The position numbers were made by a program, and so were the translations under genes. 64,000 nt of DNA from Taxillus chinensis (lineage: Eukaryota; Streptophyta; Magnoliopsida; Santalales; Loranthaceae): positions 186,001 to 250,000 of the forward strand of contig CM042090.1 in assembly GCA_023512835.1 (NCBI GenBank). The letters are read 5' to 3'. Positions 22,349-33,834 of this stretch are shown in pieces (position 1 is the stretch's first letter; the number at the start of each line of letters is the position of its first letter). The notes beneath the pieces are model-generated. The model saw only the letters and a program-made list of their open reading frames with translations, was not told the DNA's origin and did no database searches.

Positions 22349-23760
22349 GGGGAGTGACTTGAGCCACTTGCTTGTCTTTTATGTTGTGATTGCATGTTTT
22401 ATTTAAAAAAAATGATTTGCTTGTGGAGACATGGATATTAAGTATGCAATTTTGGCTTAAAATTTAATTTTTATGCCACATTAGTATCATGTTGTGATAA
22501 GGGTGTTAAAGTAGTTAAAATGTGCTCTGAATTGGTTTAATCATGTCTTTATCTTTTGAATGATATCACCATGTTTTTGGAGCTGAGTTTTGAATATTAG
22601 CTGAGCATGAAATGCTATGATAGACCTAAGTAACCCTTAAAGTTGAGTGAAAAAGAAATGAAAAATGAGAACAGCTTCTTTTTAGCCCTTGAGTGACATT
22701 TATGGTTTATGGGTAATAGTTTGATTTGCTACTCATCTTGCATTCAACATTGGTTATTTAATGGTAGGAGTCAAGTAAGCATGTGATTACTTATTAGTGC
22801 TCAGTGTTTGGTGTTTAGTTAGGATGCGAGACCTCTAAGTCATTGTGACTGTCTTTGCATTCTTTTCTTTATTGTGTGATATTATTGGAAAAGGCTGTGA
22901 TATAGAATGTGAAAAAGCCATCACTTAGGAAATGGGATGTGAGACATCAATGAATTTCTGTCTCTCCTTATGTAGCAAAATGGCAAGGGGCATGCATTAG
23001 AAAAATCAGTCTTATTTATATGTTATGTGAGTAAAAAAAAAGAGTGAATAATCCATCAAGGGAGAGCATAAAATGCAACCTTGTAAGGTTATTACTTAAA
23101 AGAAAACAGAAAAAAAAAGATTCAGAATAAAAGCCACACTGGCTTGATGTTTATGTGTGATTGTTTAGATTTGTAGCCACATTGGCTCAGTTTTGTTTAT
23201 TTGTGAGTGTTGAGCTCAAGCTCATGATTTTGTTTTATCAGTTATTAGAATAGAGTGTGAGTTTATTGAGTTTAGACTAGAGTGTGAGTTTCAAATAAAG
23301 TAGAATAGAGGGTGTGTTTTCTTTGATGAGCACAATAGGGAACTCTCATGATTGCTTGGCAAGTACTTAATCAATAGCTGATGGCGAGTGTAGAGATAGA
23401 GTTTTCCATCCATTGTTCATTGATATGTATTGGGCTTGAGAATTATTATATTTGAGTGAGGCTACTTATCCTTGGTAAGAACTTAAAGGGAAACTAAGTG
23501 CTATTTTATCATGGATTGCTTGCTCATATCTGAAATTTAAGTGGTGATATTGCATGGTTGTTGGACTTAGGGATATGGACATGAATGAACTAAGTTACGA
23601 CTCATTTCGATGCTTAAATTCTCATTTCATCATGATAGAGTTGCATGCTTAGGAAACCATGATTCTCCTTGATTGTTATTTTATTTTTCTTCCATTTGAT
23701 TGCGTGTATATTTTATTTTTGCATGCTTGTATGTTTTTGCTTGAGGACAAGCAATGGTTC
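22349..23760 (+). other. 3' non-coding spacer of the Athila-like element
   Basis: About 1.4 kb without an ORF shared by the two copies. It is T-rich, with a purine run near 23030-23120 and no tandem repeats. It is conserved in sequence with the minus copy at 3840-5305. Confidence 0.75.
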
Positions 23761-23774
23761 AAGTGTGGTGTATT
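23761..23774 (+). other. Polypurine-tract position before the 3' LTR
   Basis: AAGTGTGGTGTATT abuts the LTR TG at 23775. It is less purine-pure than a canonical PPT, but it is the conserved block at the right place. Confidence 0.6.
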
Positions 23775-25295
23775 TGATAACGTGCATTTTATGCCGTTAT
23801 TCTAGTGTTTATTTAGGATGTTTAAGAGCATGATTAGAGCCTTATTGCTTCATATATCATATATATTTGCTTTAACCCCTAGGAAGATGCTAGTTGCAAA
23901 TACATGCGCTTTTAAGCTGTTTTGGCAGGTTTTGGACCTCACTTTTGACATAGTAGATGGCCTCAAACAATTGGCATGCAAGAACAAAAGTTTCTTAGAA
24001 TGATGTTATCTACCTACCACAGAAATTTCAGAGCATTTGGAGCTAATTTGGAGCTGCACGTGAATTCACCCATTTCACGTGCAAGCCTATTTTTGCCTCT
24101 CAGGCCTCTACAGGATGCAAGGAAGCTTGGGGAGAAGTTTGAGCTGATTTGGAGGTGCACGTGAATTCACCATATCACGTGCAAATTGGCGTGCAGAGAT
24201 ATTTTTGGACCGATCCTATCGTTTTTCCATGCTGATCATTTGTTCCTGAAGGCCCAAGTCCAAATTGTGGGTGGAAGATAGAGATTTTAAAGTTTCGAGT
24301 GTTACTTATCAAAACTACGCCGTTTTGATAAGTGGGCTAGGTTACACACCTCAAAGCCCATCCAAACTCTATAAATACAAGCCTCCACGCCTCTGCTATG
24401 CATCCCTAGACCCCCTACACGTTTTTAGAGAGAGAGAGAGAGGCTCCACGACTTGGAGGTGCTCCTTGACCTAGGAGAGCAGCCGTCGCAGCCATCGCAG
24501 CAGCCGTTGGGGATTTTAGAGCCTGGATTTAAAGCTTTGTTGCACGCGTGATCAAGAAGAAGATGTTTAGCTTTTCTGCTATGGTTTTGCTTGTAATCAT
24601 GCGTGAGTAGTTCTTTTAATCTAGGGGAGCAATGTAGCCCCCTTGTTGTTTTGCTGTGTTTATGAATATTGGGTTTGGATGATTGAGTTTTGCATGTTTT
24701 ATGAATCTGTTCTTAAGTTCTATCTTTGGATGTACACCTTGGTATTTTTAGCCCTAGTCTGGAGCGGATTGAGATTCATAACTTATTTGTAATTGGTGTG
24801 ATCATTATCCTTTTGCAAGTATGATTTATTGGCTTTGCTTGTTTGTGTGTTTAGATGACCATTCTGGCATACAACTCTTAAAAGGACCTCAATGACCATT
24901 TGTTGTCCTTGGCTTATGTTTAGCATGTTTTCAATCAGACAACCCTAATATCATGAACCAGTAGCGATAACATAGGGAGGTGAATTTGTGACCCTAGATG
25001 CTTTTAATCCTTGAATCTTAATCCTTAAATCAGTTTACTTTCTTTGTTTATTCAGAAAATCAAATAAAAATTAGATCTTTAGTTTAAAAAAGAAAACTTT
25101 TTGCCAAAACATTTTATAGAACAAGAGTAATTTGGTGCTTTGATTTGAGAACTAGAGAACTAGGCTAATCCTTGTGGGTTCGACCCCTTTCTTGCTGCTA
25201 TTCTTTTAGTGCAAACTTAGGGAATTTATTATCTTGAAGAGAGATTTAACGACATTAGCTAGCTCTTTTAGAGAGGCTAAAAATTTTGTCTGTCA
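23775..25295 (+). repeat. 3' LTR of the Athila-like element
   Basis: 1521 bp, TG...CA, nearly identical to 11975-13492. The TATA box is at 24370. It is followed directly by the CTTGG target duplication. Confidence 0.95.
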
Positions 25296-25300
25296 CTTGG

Positions 25301-25705
25301 CGAGGCTGTGTCGAGCTCGGCGAGACTGTGTCGACGCGAGTAGAGGCTAGGCGAAGCTCGGCGAGGCTGCGTCGAGGCACGGCGCGGCAAGGGACAGATC
25401 GTCGATGACGATTGCAGCGATCGTCGGTCGAGGCGGCTGCGTGGGTACTGAGGTAGGGCTGCGTCGCAAGTGAAACGGTACGTTTTTTATACGTTGTTTT
25501 TTTTTATTTAAAAAAATAAAGTCGCCCGCCTCACCCCGTACCGTGTGTGAGGCGGGCGTACAAACGGTGAGGCGGCCGCCTCACCCGCCCAGAACGGCCG
25601 GCGAGTGTTCGCCGGCTCAGAGTGGCCGCCTCCGTACGGTCAGCTGCTGAGGCGCCAAGGCGCCGTACAGAGGCGGCGCCTCTGTACGTATTTTCGAACC
25701 ATGAT
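25301..25705. other. GC-rich low-complexity block with inverted repeats (insertion target)
   Basis: This continues the cggcgaggctgcgtcg words seen at 11850-11974. After a short T/A run near 25500 it turns into a region of near-palindromes made of gaggcgg/ccgcctc and gtacggaggc/gcctccgtac words, ending in gcctctgtacgtattttcg. It may be the end of an unidentified DNA transposon, but no partner terminus is visible. No coding potential. Confidence 0.5.
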
Positions 25706-26590
25706 TGAGTTTAATTTTAGCTCAACCACATCATGTTTCCATTTTTTGATTGCTTAGTCGGTGGGTGATGTGACACTCGGAGTCGTTGATTTTTCATGTA
25801 GAATGAACATTTTTAACTTTTTTGTCATTGGTTACTGTTTATTGAATTATGAATGCATTGAATTTTTGTCTTATGAGTCATGTTGATTTTAGTTTATTTT
25901 TGCTAATTTATGTGTATCATGGTCAAATTATTGGACCACATATTTCATTTACGAAATTTATCATTCCTCTTTATTGAACTATGGTTATTGACTATCACTA
26001 GGAGTGAATTAAGTTTGGGAACACTATGTTTATCCTTTAGTCAAAAAAAGAGATATATAAATATATGTATGTGTGTGTATTAAATTGTGTCAATTAGGTA
26101 CTCTTACTATGATATAGGAAGAAATAATATAAGAAATTTGATTCCTTCCTAATTTATATAACACCAATAAAAACAATATAAAATCATTTAAATGAAATAT
26201 TAGAATAAGTATGCTTTTGAATGCCACCATTTCAACCACACATTCTTATCGATAGCCATTCCTACCAGATTCAGAAAAACTTCTATTTTGGAAGATTATG
26301 CAATATGATTTTTATGTATGTGCCTCATTGATTAATGGGAATTGATGCAAATATTAAAGTTCATTGACAAACAAAACAAAATGGTTTTTGCATAAATAAA
26401 TTGCATGGATTTGAGAATGACAAACTTTTAAGTAATTAAGAAATGTAGGAAATATTACCGTCACTGTGCAGTGCCACCATTAGCATCAACATCATAGTTC
26501 CACAATTCAATCCCATCAACAACAGTTTCTTCCTATCCTGGAAATATCAATAACAACCAACTAATAAATAACTTCGAAGTTGGTCATAAT
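25706..26590. other. AT-rich intergenic DNA with one copy of a 200-bp repeat
   Basis: No gene is visible. Positions 25831-26026 match 34054-34257 in the same orientation at roughly 80 percent by eye. The rest is AT-rich with a short GT microsatellite near 26065. Confidence 0.65.
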
Positions 26591-26783
26591 AAATTATAAC
26601 AAAGAGTGCATTATATTACGTAATGAAATAAGAGCCCATCTGGCATCTACGGAGTTTTTGGAGGAAAAAAAATGGTAAACCCAGGAAATTGTGACAAAAG
26701 GGAAAGCGTAGATAAGGAAAATCTTGTATTTAATTTTTTTTTGTCTGAAAGCATTAATAATACTTCTTGTTTGTTGGCGGCAA

Positions 26784-27095
26784 TAAAAAGGGACAGACAT
26801 ACCCTCAGGCTCAAATATGGAACGATTACTATTCATATTGACATCAGGAATGAACTTGACTTTGGGCCAATATTGTCCTTTCCCCTTTGCGAAATCGAGA
26901 GCTAACAGCGGACAACCACTGATTGCTGAAGAAAGAAGCAATGGAGGCAGCAACTGGTCTGGGCAATGCGAGTTATGCAGGCGTTGGAGAGAGGTGAGGT
27001 TTTGAAAGGCCCCCCGGGGCCAGGGGTAAGTTTTTGAATCTACAAATGTTTAGATAAGTTAAGGGGGAAGGCAACGGAACATTGGCAGTTAAAAA
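26784..27095 (-). pseudogene. Truncated 3' end of a second CNL-type resistance gene
   Basis: On the minus strand this repeats the end of the neighbouring resistance pseudogene. The block containing gacaaTATTGGCCCAAAGTC and the LRR C-terminus (LDFAKGKG) corresponds to 27390-27440. The block around 26980-27090 (cctcacctctctccaacgcc and the following LRR) corresponds to 27680-27780. The LRRs between them are missing, and no NB-ARC part is present. A partial tandem duplication or a deletion derivative would explain it. Confidence 0.7.
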
Positions 27096-27412
27096 GTAAA
27101 AATAATTTAAAGGTTTCTTTACAATTTTTAAAAATTTAAAATACCATCACTAACCTTAAATAATAAAACAAATTCTTTTCAATTCATGTTTCATTAATAA
27201 TCTTAAAGATATTTTTATAGATATATTATCACTTTTATAATTATAATTCAATAAAGGCTAACCTGTTTTTTTTTCTTGCAGCTTTCCCAACGGCAATTTC
27301 TTTTAATAGGTGCACATTGGATGACTGGGTCATACTTCTTCATCTTCACCTTCAGGATTATGGAACGTCCATTGATCCTGACATGGGGAATGAACTTGAC
27401 TTTGGGCCAATA

Positions 27413-30400
27413 TCATCCTTTCCCCTTTGCGAAATGAGGAGCCAATTTCGGACACCCATCGATGTGTAAACGGTCAAGCGATGCAGGCAACGACTGGACT
27501 GGAAAGGATGTCAAATCTGGGCAATCCAAGATAATCAACTCGCGAAGCGATGGAGGCAGAAACTGGTCTGGGATGGATGTCAAACCTGGGCAACTACAGA
27601 TTTGTAAAGAGAGAAACGATGGTGGAAGCATCAACTGGTCTGGGGTGGATGTCAACTCTGAGCATTCCCAGATACATAGGATTCGGAGAGAGGTGAGGTT
27701 TTGAAAGGGCTCCGGGGATAACTTTTTGAAATTAGATATACTTAGAGAAGTTAAGGAGGAAGGGAACGGAACACTGAAGAGCTGCTCGTCATTGGGAGTC
27801 GTGTCGGGAAGGTGGTGGACGGAGGAGATGAACAGTTCCCCCAGATTCTGGCAGCCTGTCATCCTCAGCAGCTTGAGACGACGGTGTATGCACTCCGGCA
27901 CGGATTTCAATTTGGGACAATCTTGTATTTCTACGCTTTCGAGGGAGGGGAAGGAGTCTGCAGAAGTAAAAGCGGCGCTTACTAATGACTCCAGATTCGC
28001 ACACCCAACTATCGTCGAGTCTTTAAGCGAGTGCGGCAGCGGCATTCCATTCCCCCGGCCCATGGAGGATGATGATGATGATAGGCACGTGAGCGATTGG
28101 CAATAGAAAATACTCAATGATTCCAGGGTGCATGGGACACCCATCTCTGGGAGACAAGACAGCCTCCCGCAATCCCAGATAGCCAGACTCCGAAGAGAGG
28201 TGAGGTTGTGCAAGTCACTCGGCAGCTTCTCCAGCTTATCACATGCCCTTAACGTCAATGTCTCAAGCCCGCAAGACAACCCCAGACATTGTTGCATCCC
28301 CCGCTTCTCTTCTTCTGATTTGTCTGTGTCCCTGTCCACGTCGTCTCCTTCACCGCCCTGTGGCACCAATGAAATAAGTTGGGGGCATTCGTTTACATCC
28401 AAAACACGGAGGGAGTTGAGAAAGTGAGACTTCTGTTTCAATCTCCCAATTTCATCCATCTTCCACAATGATGTCAGTTTTTCACACCTACTAATACTCA
28501 GTTTTTCAAGTTTCGGCAGCCGTTGCAGGACTACTCCCGGAAGATGCGTGAGCTCTGGAATGCTTTCGATCTCCAAGGCTGCAATGGAGCCGAGCATCAT
28601 CATTTGGTGATGAGCGTCGACAACATCCACGTTCTGAATCTTCAAGCTAGTTACTGGCGGCAGCAATTTACTTGCATCTTCATCTTCTTCTAAACACTTC
28701 CAATTTACATTCTCGAACATCCATCTCTAGGATAGAATGCCTTGTAAGTGCAATCAACAATTTATCACATTTTATAACTTCTAACTTCTGTAGATTTATG
28801 CCATCGGGTAAGAACAAAAATAATTTTGGACAATTTATAACATGCAACTTTTGCAAACGAGGAAAACAACAGTCACCACCAACGGGATACAACCAGGTAG
28901 ACCAATTCTCCATACCCTTAAATTCCAAAATCTTCAGTGATCTAAAAGCTCCTCTCTCCTTCCCATAACATTCTTCCCCCACGTCCACTATACCACCCAT
29001 ATTTCGAATTCGAATTTCAGCCAAAGCTGGAAGCTTTCCCAGGGGTGGCAATTTGGTACACTTTCCACAATTTGCTAACTTTATCACCCTCATTTTTGAG
29101 AACCTATCATCCCCAACCCAACCAGGGAAACAAAGACCATCGTAGCCATCGATAATTAAATTTTCCAAAAGTTCATGTGGTTGCAACTCCTCAAAGACAA
29201 TGAAAGAAACGCCCGCGAATCACCATGATCAGAATTCCACTGTAATTCCAATGACCGTAGGCCGTCTTTATTCATTAACTTCGCTTCCCTTGCTTCTTTA
29301 GCATAGCGAATGTTTTCAAGAAATGAAATTGAGATATTTCCACCGGCATAGCTACCAAATTATTTGGACCAGTGCAATCAAGATACCTTAAGTTTACGAG
29401 CTTCCTCATTTGAGTGGGAAGTGTCCTAAGTCTCTCACACCCCTCTAATTTCAATGCCAGCAAATTATAAAGTCTGCTAGTTGATTCAGGCAATCTTGTA
29501 ATATAATTGTAAGAAAGGTCAACAAGCCTTAGATGTATTAGATCGCCAATGTCGGAAGTTCTCTAATGCAATAACTGTTTAAGCAAAGAACCCGAAGATA
29601 TTTCAATTTCATCAACAATTCCAGCGGAACATAACTCTTAAAAAAATCGAAATACCAGTCGCTAAATGATTGAAATGCCCGCAATTTTTTTGTCCTCTCA
29701 AAGGCCTCAAATTTCGTCTTGATTCCATCAAAACGGCAATATGACGAATAACGAACTTGTGCGGGGTGGCTACCTACTGTATTACAATCTCCATCAAACC
29801 TGAAACATGACTTACCCGCTACGATTGTAGCCATATCACTAATCAAGTCGTGCATCAGAAATTGGGACGGATTATAGGGCGACGGTTGGAAAAGTGATCG
29901 AGACACTAATTCACGAAAATATCTACCACCCGTCACCTCTACTTGAACACTTCCTTCTGCCGAAACTAAGCCTTGAGCTATCCACATCATCACGACCTCC
30001 TCTTCCCCAAATTCATAGTCTTCTGGGAACACAGAGCAATAGGAAAAACAACGTTTCAAGTGCGGTGGAAGATGAAAGTAACTCAACATTACAACTGCAG
30101 GCATACGATTTTCCTCTCTTCCCGATGATTCATTTTCCAATAGATCCCAGATGCAAGTGTTTAATTTTGCCTCCCAACCCGGGCCTGGACTTCCACCGCG
30201 CAAAACCCCAGCAAGTAATTTGGCAGTCAGCGGAAGGCCTTCGCACTTGTCCAAAATTTTCATACGGAAACGCACTGCCTCTGATTCGAAAACGGAATTT
30301 CTTTTATCAACTACATGTTGCAAAAATACGGACCAACAATCATCGTCGCATAAGGTTCCCAGGCGATGAATTTTCATCGGATCATCAGTTTGCATCATGG

Positions 30401-31385
30401 AAGCCACTCTTTCGTCTCGAGTTGTGACTAATATTTTACTCCCCGGTGCTCCCATTCCGAATGGGGATCGAAGTTTATCCCAATGTTCAGAGTAGTTCCT
30501 GCTCCACACATCGTCCAATACAAGTAGGAACCTTTTTCCACCTACTACGTCCTTGAGTTTAGACTGAAGTTGAATCAGTCCTCTCAAATCGTATGCTCGG
30601 GAAGTGAATGACTCAAGAATATCCCAGCCTTAGATATCAAAAAGCGGCGGCTCCTGCTGCTTCACGGATTCGTAGACATGACGAGCCAAGGTAGACTTGC
30701 CAATACCTGCCATGCCAACAATGGCAATTACCTCCACATTCTCGTCCCTGCTTTGCAACTGTTCAATTATCCTTTCCTTTTCTTGCTCCCTTCCGAACAC
30801 CCGGGCATCGAACGCATACGCGGTGGCTTCCAATGGTCTTTGCAATTTTGCCGGTGGTGCAGTGGATGGATTGTGATCAGTGGCAGTAATCTTCGTGAGG
30901 ATATCCATCGTACGCATTCGATCACAAAAAGCGTCCAAACGACTGTTGAGCTCATCCACGTTCTTTGAATACTTGCCAGAATTGAATCTAGAACCAACAT
31001 CACGTGCCTTTGTAACAATCGCAAGAGTCAAACTAGAGAGAGAAATAGAGCTGCTGGTGTTGATGCGCCTGGCCTCCTCTGCCTCTTCCTCTTCCTCTTC
31101 CTCTTCCTCTTTTTGCATAGCTTTGGTGTTGAGTTCATCCAAGAAGTCATCGACATCGAAAGCCCAGTCCCTGAGTTCCTCCAACCACTCATTAACCCCC
31201 GTTTCTCGAACCAGCGTATTCTCAGCAAGGGCAATCACTGGGTTAATGATACGGAGATTTTTTTTCAACTTGTCGATGCCAGCACTGATTTCTTTTGGCG
31301 TCACGAATTTAAGCAGCACGGGAGGAGCCAGTCTGTCGAACAGCACTTGCAAGAACGCCCCCAGAAATACCTCCGCGACCGGCAT
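27413..31385 (-). pseudogene. CC-NB-ARC-LRR (CNL, RPP13-like type) disease resistance pseudogene
   Basis: The ATG at 31385 opens 251 codons. They hold an Rx-type coiled-coil domain (residues 1-130, with FDVDDFLDE at 76-84), a glutamate run (93-101), VFGRE (196-200) and the P-loop GMAGIGKST (224-232). An in-frame TAA at 30630-30632 follows FDI, where RNBS-A should begin; the usual WVxVS stretch looks shortened as well. The same frame continues to 29538 with kinase-2 LLVLDDVW, RNBS-B GSKILVTTRD, CEGLPLTAK, RNBS-D CFSYCSVFPEDYEF and the MHD motif in FLMHDL. A frameshift near 29555 starts the LRRs. Further shifts fall near 29490-29190 and 28700, after which 435 codons of LRR run to 27413. Intact relatives are about 1200-1400 aa immune receptors that bind ADP/ATP. 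One stop and at least three shifts make this one a pseudogene unless the assembly is in error. Confidence 0.92.
31078..31113. repeat. CCTCTT microsatellite coding for poly-glutamate
   Basis: Repeated ctcttc words encode the glutamate run in the coiled-coil domain on the minus strand. Such a hexamer repeat expands easily. Confidence 0.7.
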
Positions 31386-31690
31386 TTTGGTATTTTCTTC
31401 TGCTTTGGGTTTACTAATTTGGTGCGAGTGCGGGGGGTTGTGAAAAACAGAGGAGCCAACTGGAGAAACAAAGGAAATTTCTATTTGGCTTGTGAATTGG
31501 AAAGTAATGGTTGTGGTGTCGTGGAAGAATGAATAATTGAATGAATAGAAAAGGGCACCGACATTGACTAGTCTTTGGGGCGGAGCTGGAGCAAAATAAA
31601 ATATAAATAAAATATTTTCTATTTGGGCATGGACTCACTTCCCGTTCCATTGATGTGATAGCACTCACGGATGTATAAAATATAAATAAA
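31386..31690 (-). promoter_or_regulatory. Presumed 5' leader and upstream region of the CNL pseudogene
   Basis: Read on the minus strand it is a C/T-rich leader (ttctccagttggctcctctg, cccccgcactcgcacc) ending in accaaaATG. No clear TATA box stands out. The stretch is otherwise without features. Confidence 0.35.
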
Positions 31691-32105
31691 ATACAAAATA
31701 TAAAAAACTAATAATAATAATAGTGTACACCAAGACGCCTATTATTGAAATTACCCTGTTTCCTTCATTGAACAATATAATTAAGATAATATGAAATGAT
31801 TTCGACTTAGATATTAGTAGCGATTTTCTATAAAAATTTAATTTTTTATTAAAAAAATAATAAGTCATAAATTTTTAACTTTAAATTTTATATTTAAATT
31901 TTTTAATATATTAAAAAGTATTTACTCTCTATAATGTATATTGTATTTTTATTTTATATTAAATTATCAAAATAACATTATTAAATAAAATTACTATAAA
32001 ATATTATTTTAATTATATAAACAAATAAATAAATACTTTATTGTGTTTATTTAAATAAAAAAATTAAATAATTTAAATTTATTAAAATAAAATAATAATA
32101 ATAAA
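31691..32105. other. Very AT-rich intergenic DNA
   Basis: Mostly A and T with taa and att runs. No gene, RNA or clear repeat unit seen. Confidence 0.7.
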
Positions 32106-32564
32106 CAGTTGCGCTAGCCAACACACATGGACGGGTTGTGGCCCTTGGACTCACTAAACGGGCCACCCCATTTAGGCCTACATTTTAAACGGATTAGTCT
32201 TGGCTCAGCTCGGCCCATAGGAGCCCACGGGCTGGCCCGTGTTTTATTATTTTATTTTTAAAAAAATTAAAATTAATCAATATAATTGAATATAACTAAT
32301 ATTATTTTAATTTTATTTTACAATTATTCATATATGAAATCTAATTGCTTAATTAAAGTTATATAATATAATATATGCATTAAATTTTAATGTATTTAAG
32401 TATTAAAAAAAACCTCGCGGGCTAGCCCACAGCCCGCATGGGCCAGGCCTAAATAGAGCGGGCCTAAACGGACCAGCCAATATAGGCCCGTATTTTAAAT
32501 GGACCGAGCCTTGATCGGCTCGGCCCTCTCCAAGCCCGCGGGACTAAGCCCGTTTTACACCCCA
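32106..32564. repeat. Degenerate hAT-like non-autonomous element (GGGTGTAAAA family)
   Basis: GC-rich ends of the form cgggcc..gggcctaaac..ggcccg flank an AT-rich middle. The right end ...CCCGTTTTACACCCC is the reverse complement of the terminus of the element at 42110/60824. The matching left terminus is not recognisable, so this copy is truncated or decayed. Confidence 0.55.
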
Positions 32565-33420
32565 CAGTCACACCATACAAACGATTGATTGACCGACAAA
32601 GCTTTTCGTTTACGCATTTGACAATTCGTGAACGCGCGAATGATGGAAAGAGCTATTACCGTGCTTAAATTAAGTGAGACTAGGAATATAAATAAATTAG
32701 TAATTGGTTTGTTTGATTGTAACACAATTATATATTTTTTAGTATAATACAATATCTTAATTAATGGGACAGTATTATGATTTTATTTTTTTAAATATTT
32801 CTTATAATACAAATATAATTTATATTTTTTAAATATAAAAATAATACATATACATATAATATGATGAGAATAAGGAATAAAAAGAAATAAACTTTTATGA
32901 AATTTCAATAAAACTCTTTCATTCTCAGGAATTTAACCTACCAAACATAGGAATTGAAATTAAATGAAATGCAAAAACCTTGGATCCCTATTTTCTTATC
33001 ATGTGGTATAGGACCATTTTCAACTCATATTATAAACCTATTCCAATTATCCCAAATTAAACCTGTTCCATAAGGTGCTAAAAGGCTTTCAAGTTAAACT
33101 TAGTGTCCAACACCTTCATCGTGTTTTCGTGTCAACACAAACATACCTTTTCATGATGGATGCATGTCATAAAATTAACTTGTTAAATAATTTTTGTCAC
33201 CCTAAATCAAACATGATTTTGCCATGTTGAAGAGTGAACAAATTGAAAGGGTAATAATCCATTTTGCCCTATATCTCAATGTAATTAATTAAGATAATTA
33301 TTTTGGTCTCCAATACTCTTAAAAATGTTCAAATACTTCTGAATTTTGTATGATAAAATATACTTATACTTTCGTGAAATGGTCATCAATAAAGGTAACA
33401 AAGTAATTATGAGGACCCGT
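32565..33420. other. AT-rich intergenic DNA
   Basis: No ORF, RNA gene or repeat boundary can be supported. Some stretches near 32900-32990 look like worn MITE sequence, but no inverted termini were found. Confidence 0.55.
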
Positions 33421-33834
33421 TGTCATGGGGTCAGATTTCCTGCGCCTCTCAACCCATTGCGGCACTTAGTTTCTCTATCCACAGTCCGCTAAGTTTAGCC
33501 TTTGAGGATTGAAGCGCACGTAGACTGGTTTCGCCTTGCCACTGGGCTCATCAGGAGAACGACTCCAGGTTCCTGACCGGCCGTTTGTGTAAGGATGGCC
33601 AAATCCCTTCTTCAACGTCAAGTCTTCGACTAGCGGCGTGCTCCTCGCATTCAACCGGGTCGGCACGTCTGAACTCCGAAGGGGTTCCATCCGTTTTCCT
33701 CCACGAACTGCCTGGAACCTTCCGCTGCGCACCATCTACGCTTTCAACCAACCCCTTTCTTTTACGTAGCACGAATATATTCCTGAATCTACTGAGAAAC
33801 GTCCCGCCAGCACCACGCTGCTCGGGTCGTGACA
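33421..33834 (-). repeat. Chromovirus-type LTR (414 bp)
   Basis: It begins TGTCATGGGGTCAG and ends CTGCTCGGGTCGTGACA, giving TGTCA...TGACA termini. On the minus strand it is preceded by a purine tract (complement of ttctccttcactc at 33835), which makes it the 3' LTR of a minus-oriented element. It is clearly related to the split LTR 41815-42109/60833-60931, and more distantly to 42838-43214. Confidence 0.75.

Larger units (their letters stand above)
11975..25295 (+). mobile_element. Full-length Athila-like Ty3/gypsy LTR retrotransposon with extra ORF
   Basis: The element is 13,321 bp long, starts TGATAACG and ends TGTCA. It has LTRs of 1518 and 1521 bp and a perfect 5-bp target duplication CTTGG (11970-11974 and 25296-25300). 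The order is LTR, PBS, gag, protease, RT, RNase H, integrase, promoter-like spacer, extra ORF, 3' spacer, PPT, LTR. The RT-RH-IN order is that of Ty3/gypsy. Absence of a chromodomain, the tRNA-Asp-type PBS, and a long region with an ORF after integrase suggest the Athila branch. I count about 23 substitutions between the LTRs, roughly 1.5 percent, so the insertion is fairly recent. Yet gag and pol carry many frameshifts, so this copy was probably mobilised by proteins of other copies. Confidence 0.93.

Noticed and set aside
25301..25705. CpG-island promoter of a host gene
   Set aside because: GC-rich words are repetitive and palindromic, and no gene starts nearby on either strand.
29894..30427. 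177-codon plus-strand frame inside the CNL pseudogene
   Set aside because: Antisense shadow of NB-ARC coding sequence; the minus strand has all conserved motifs.
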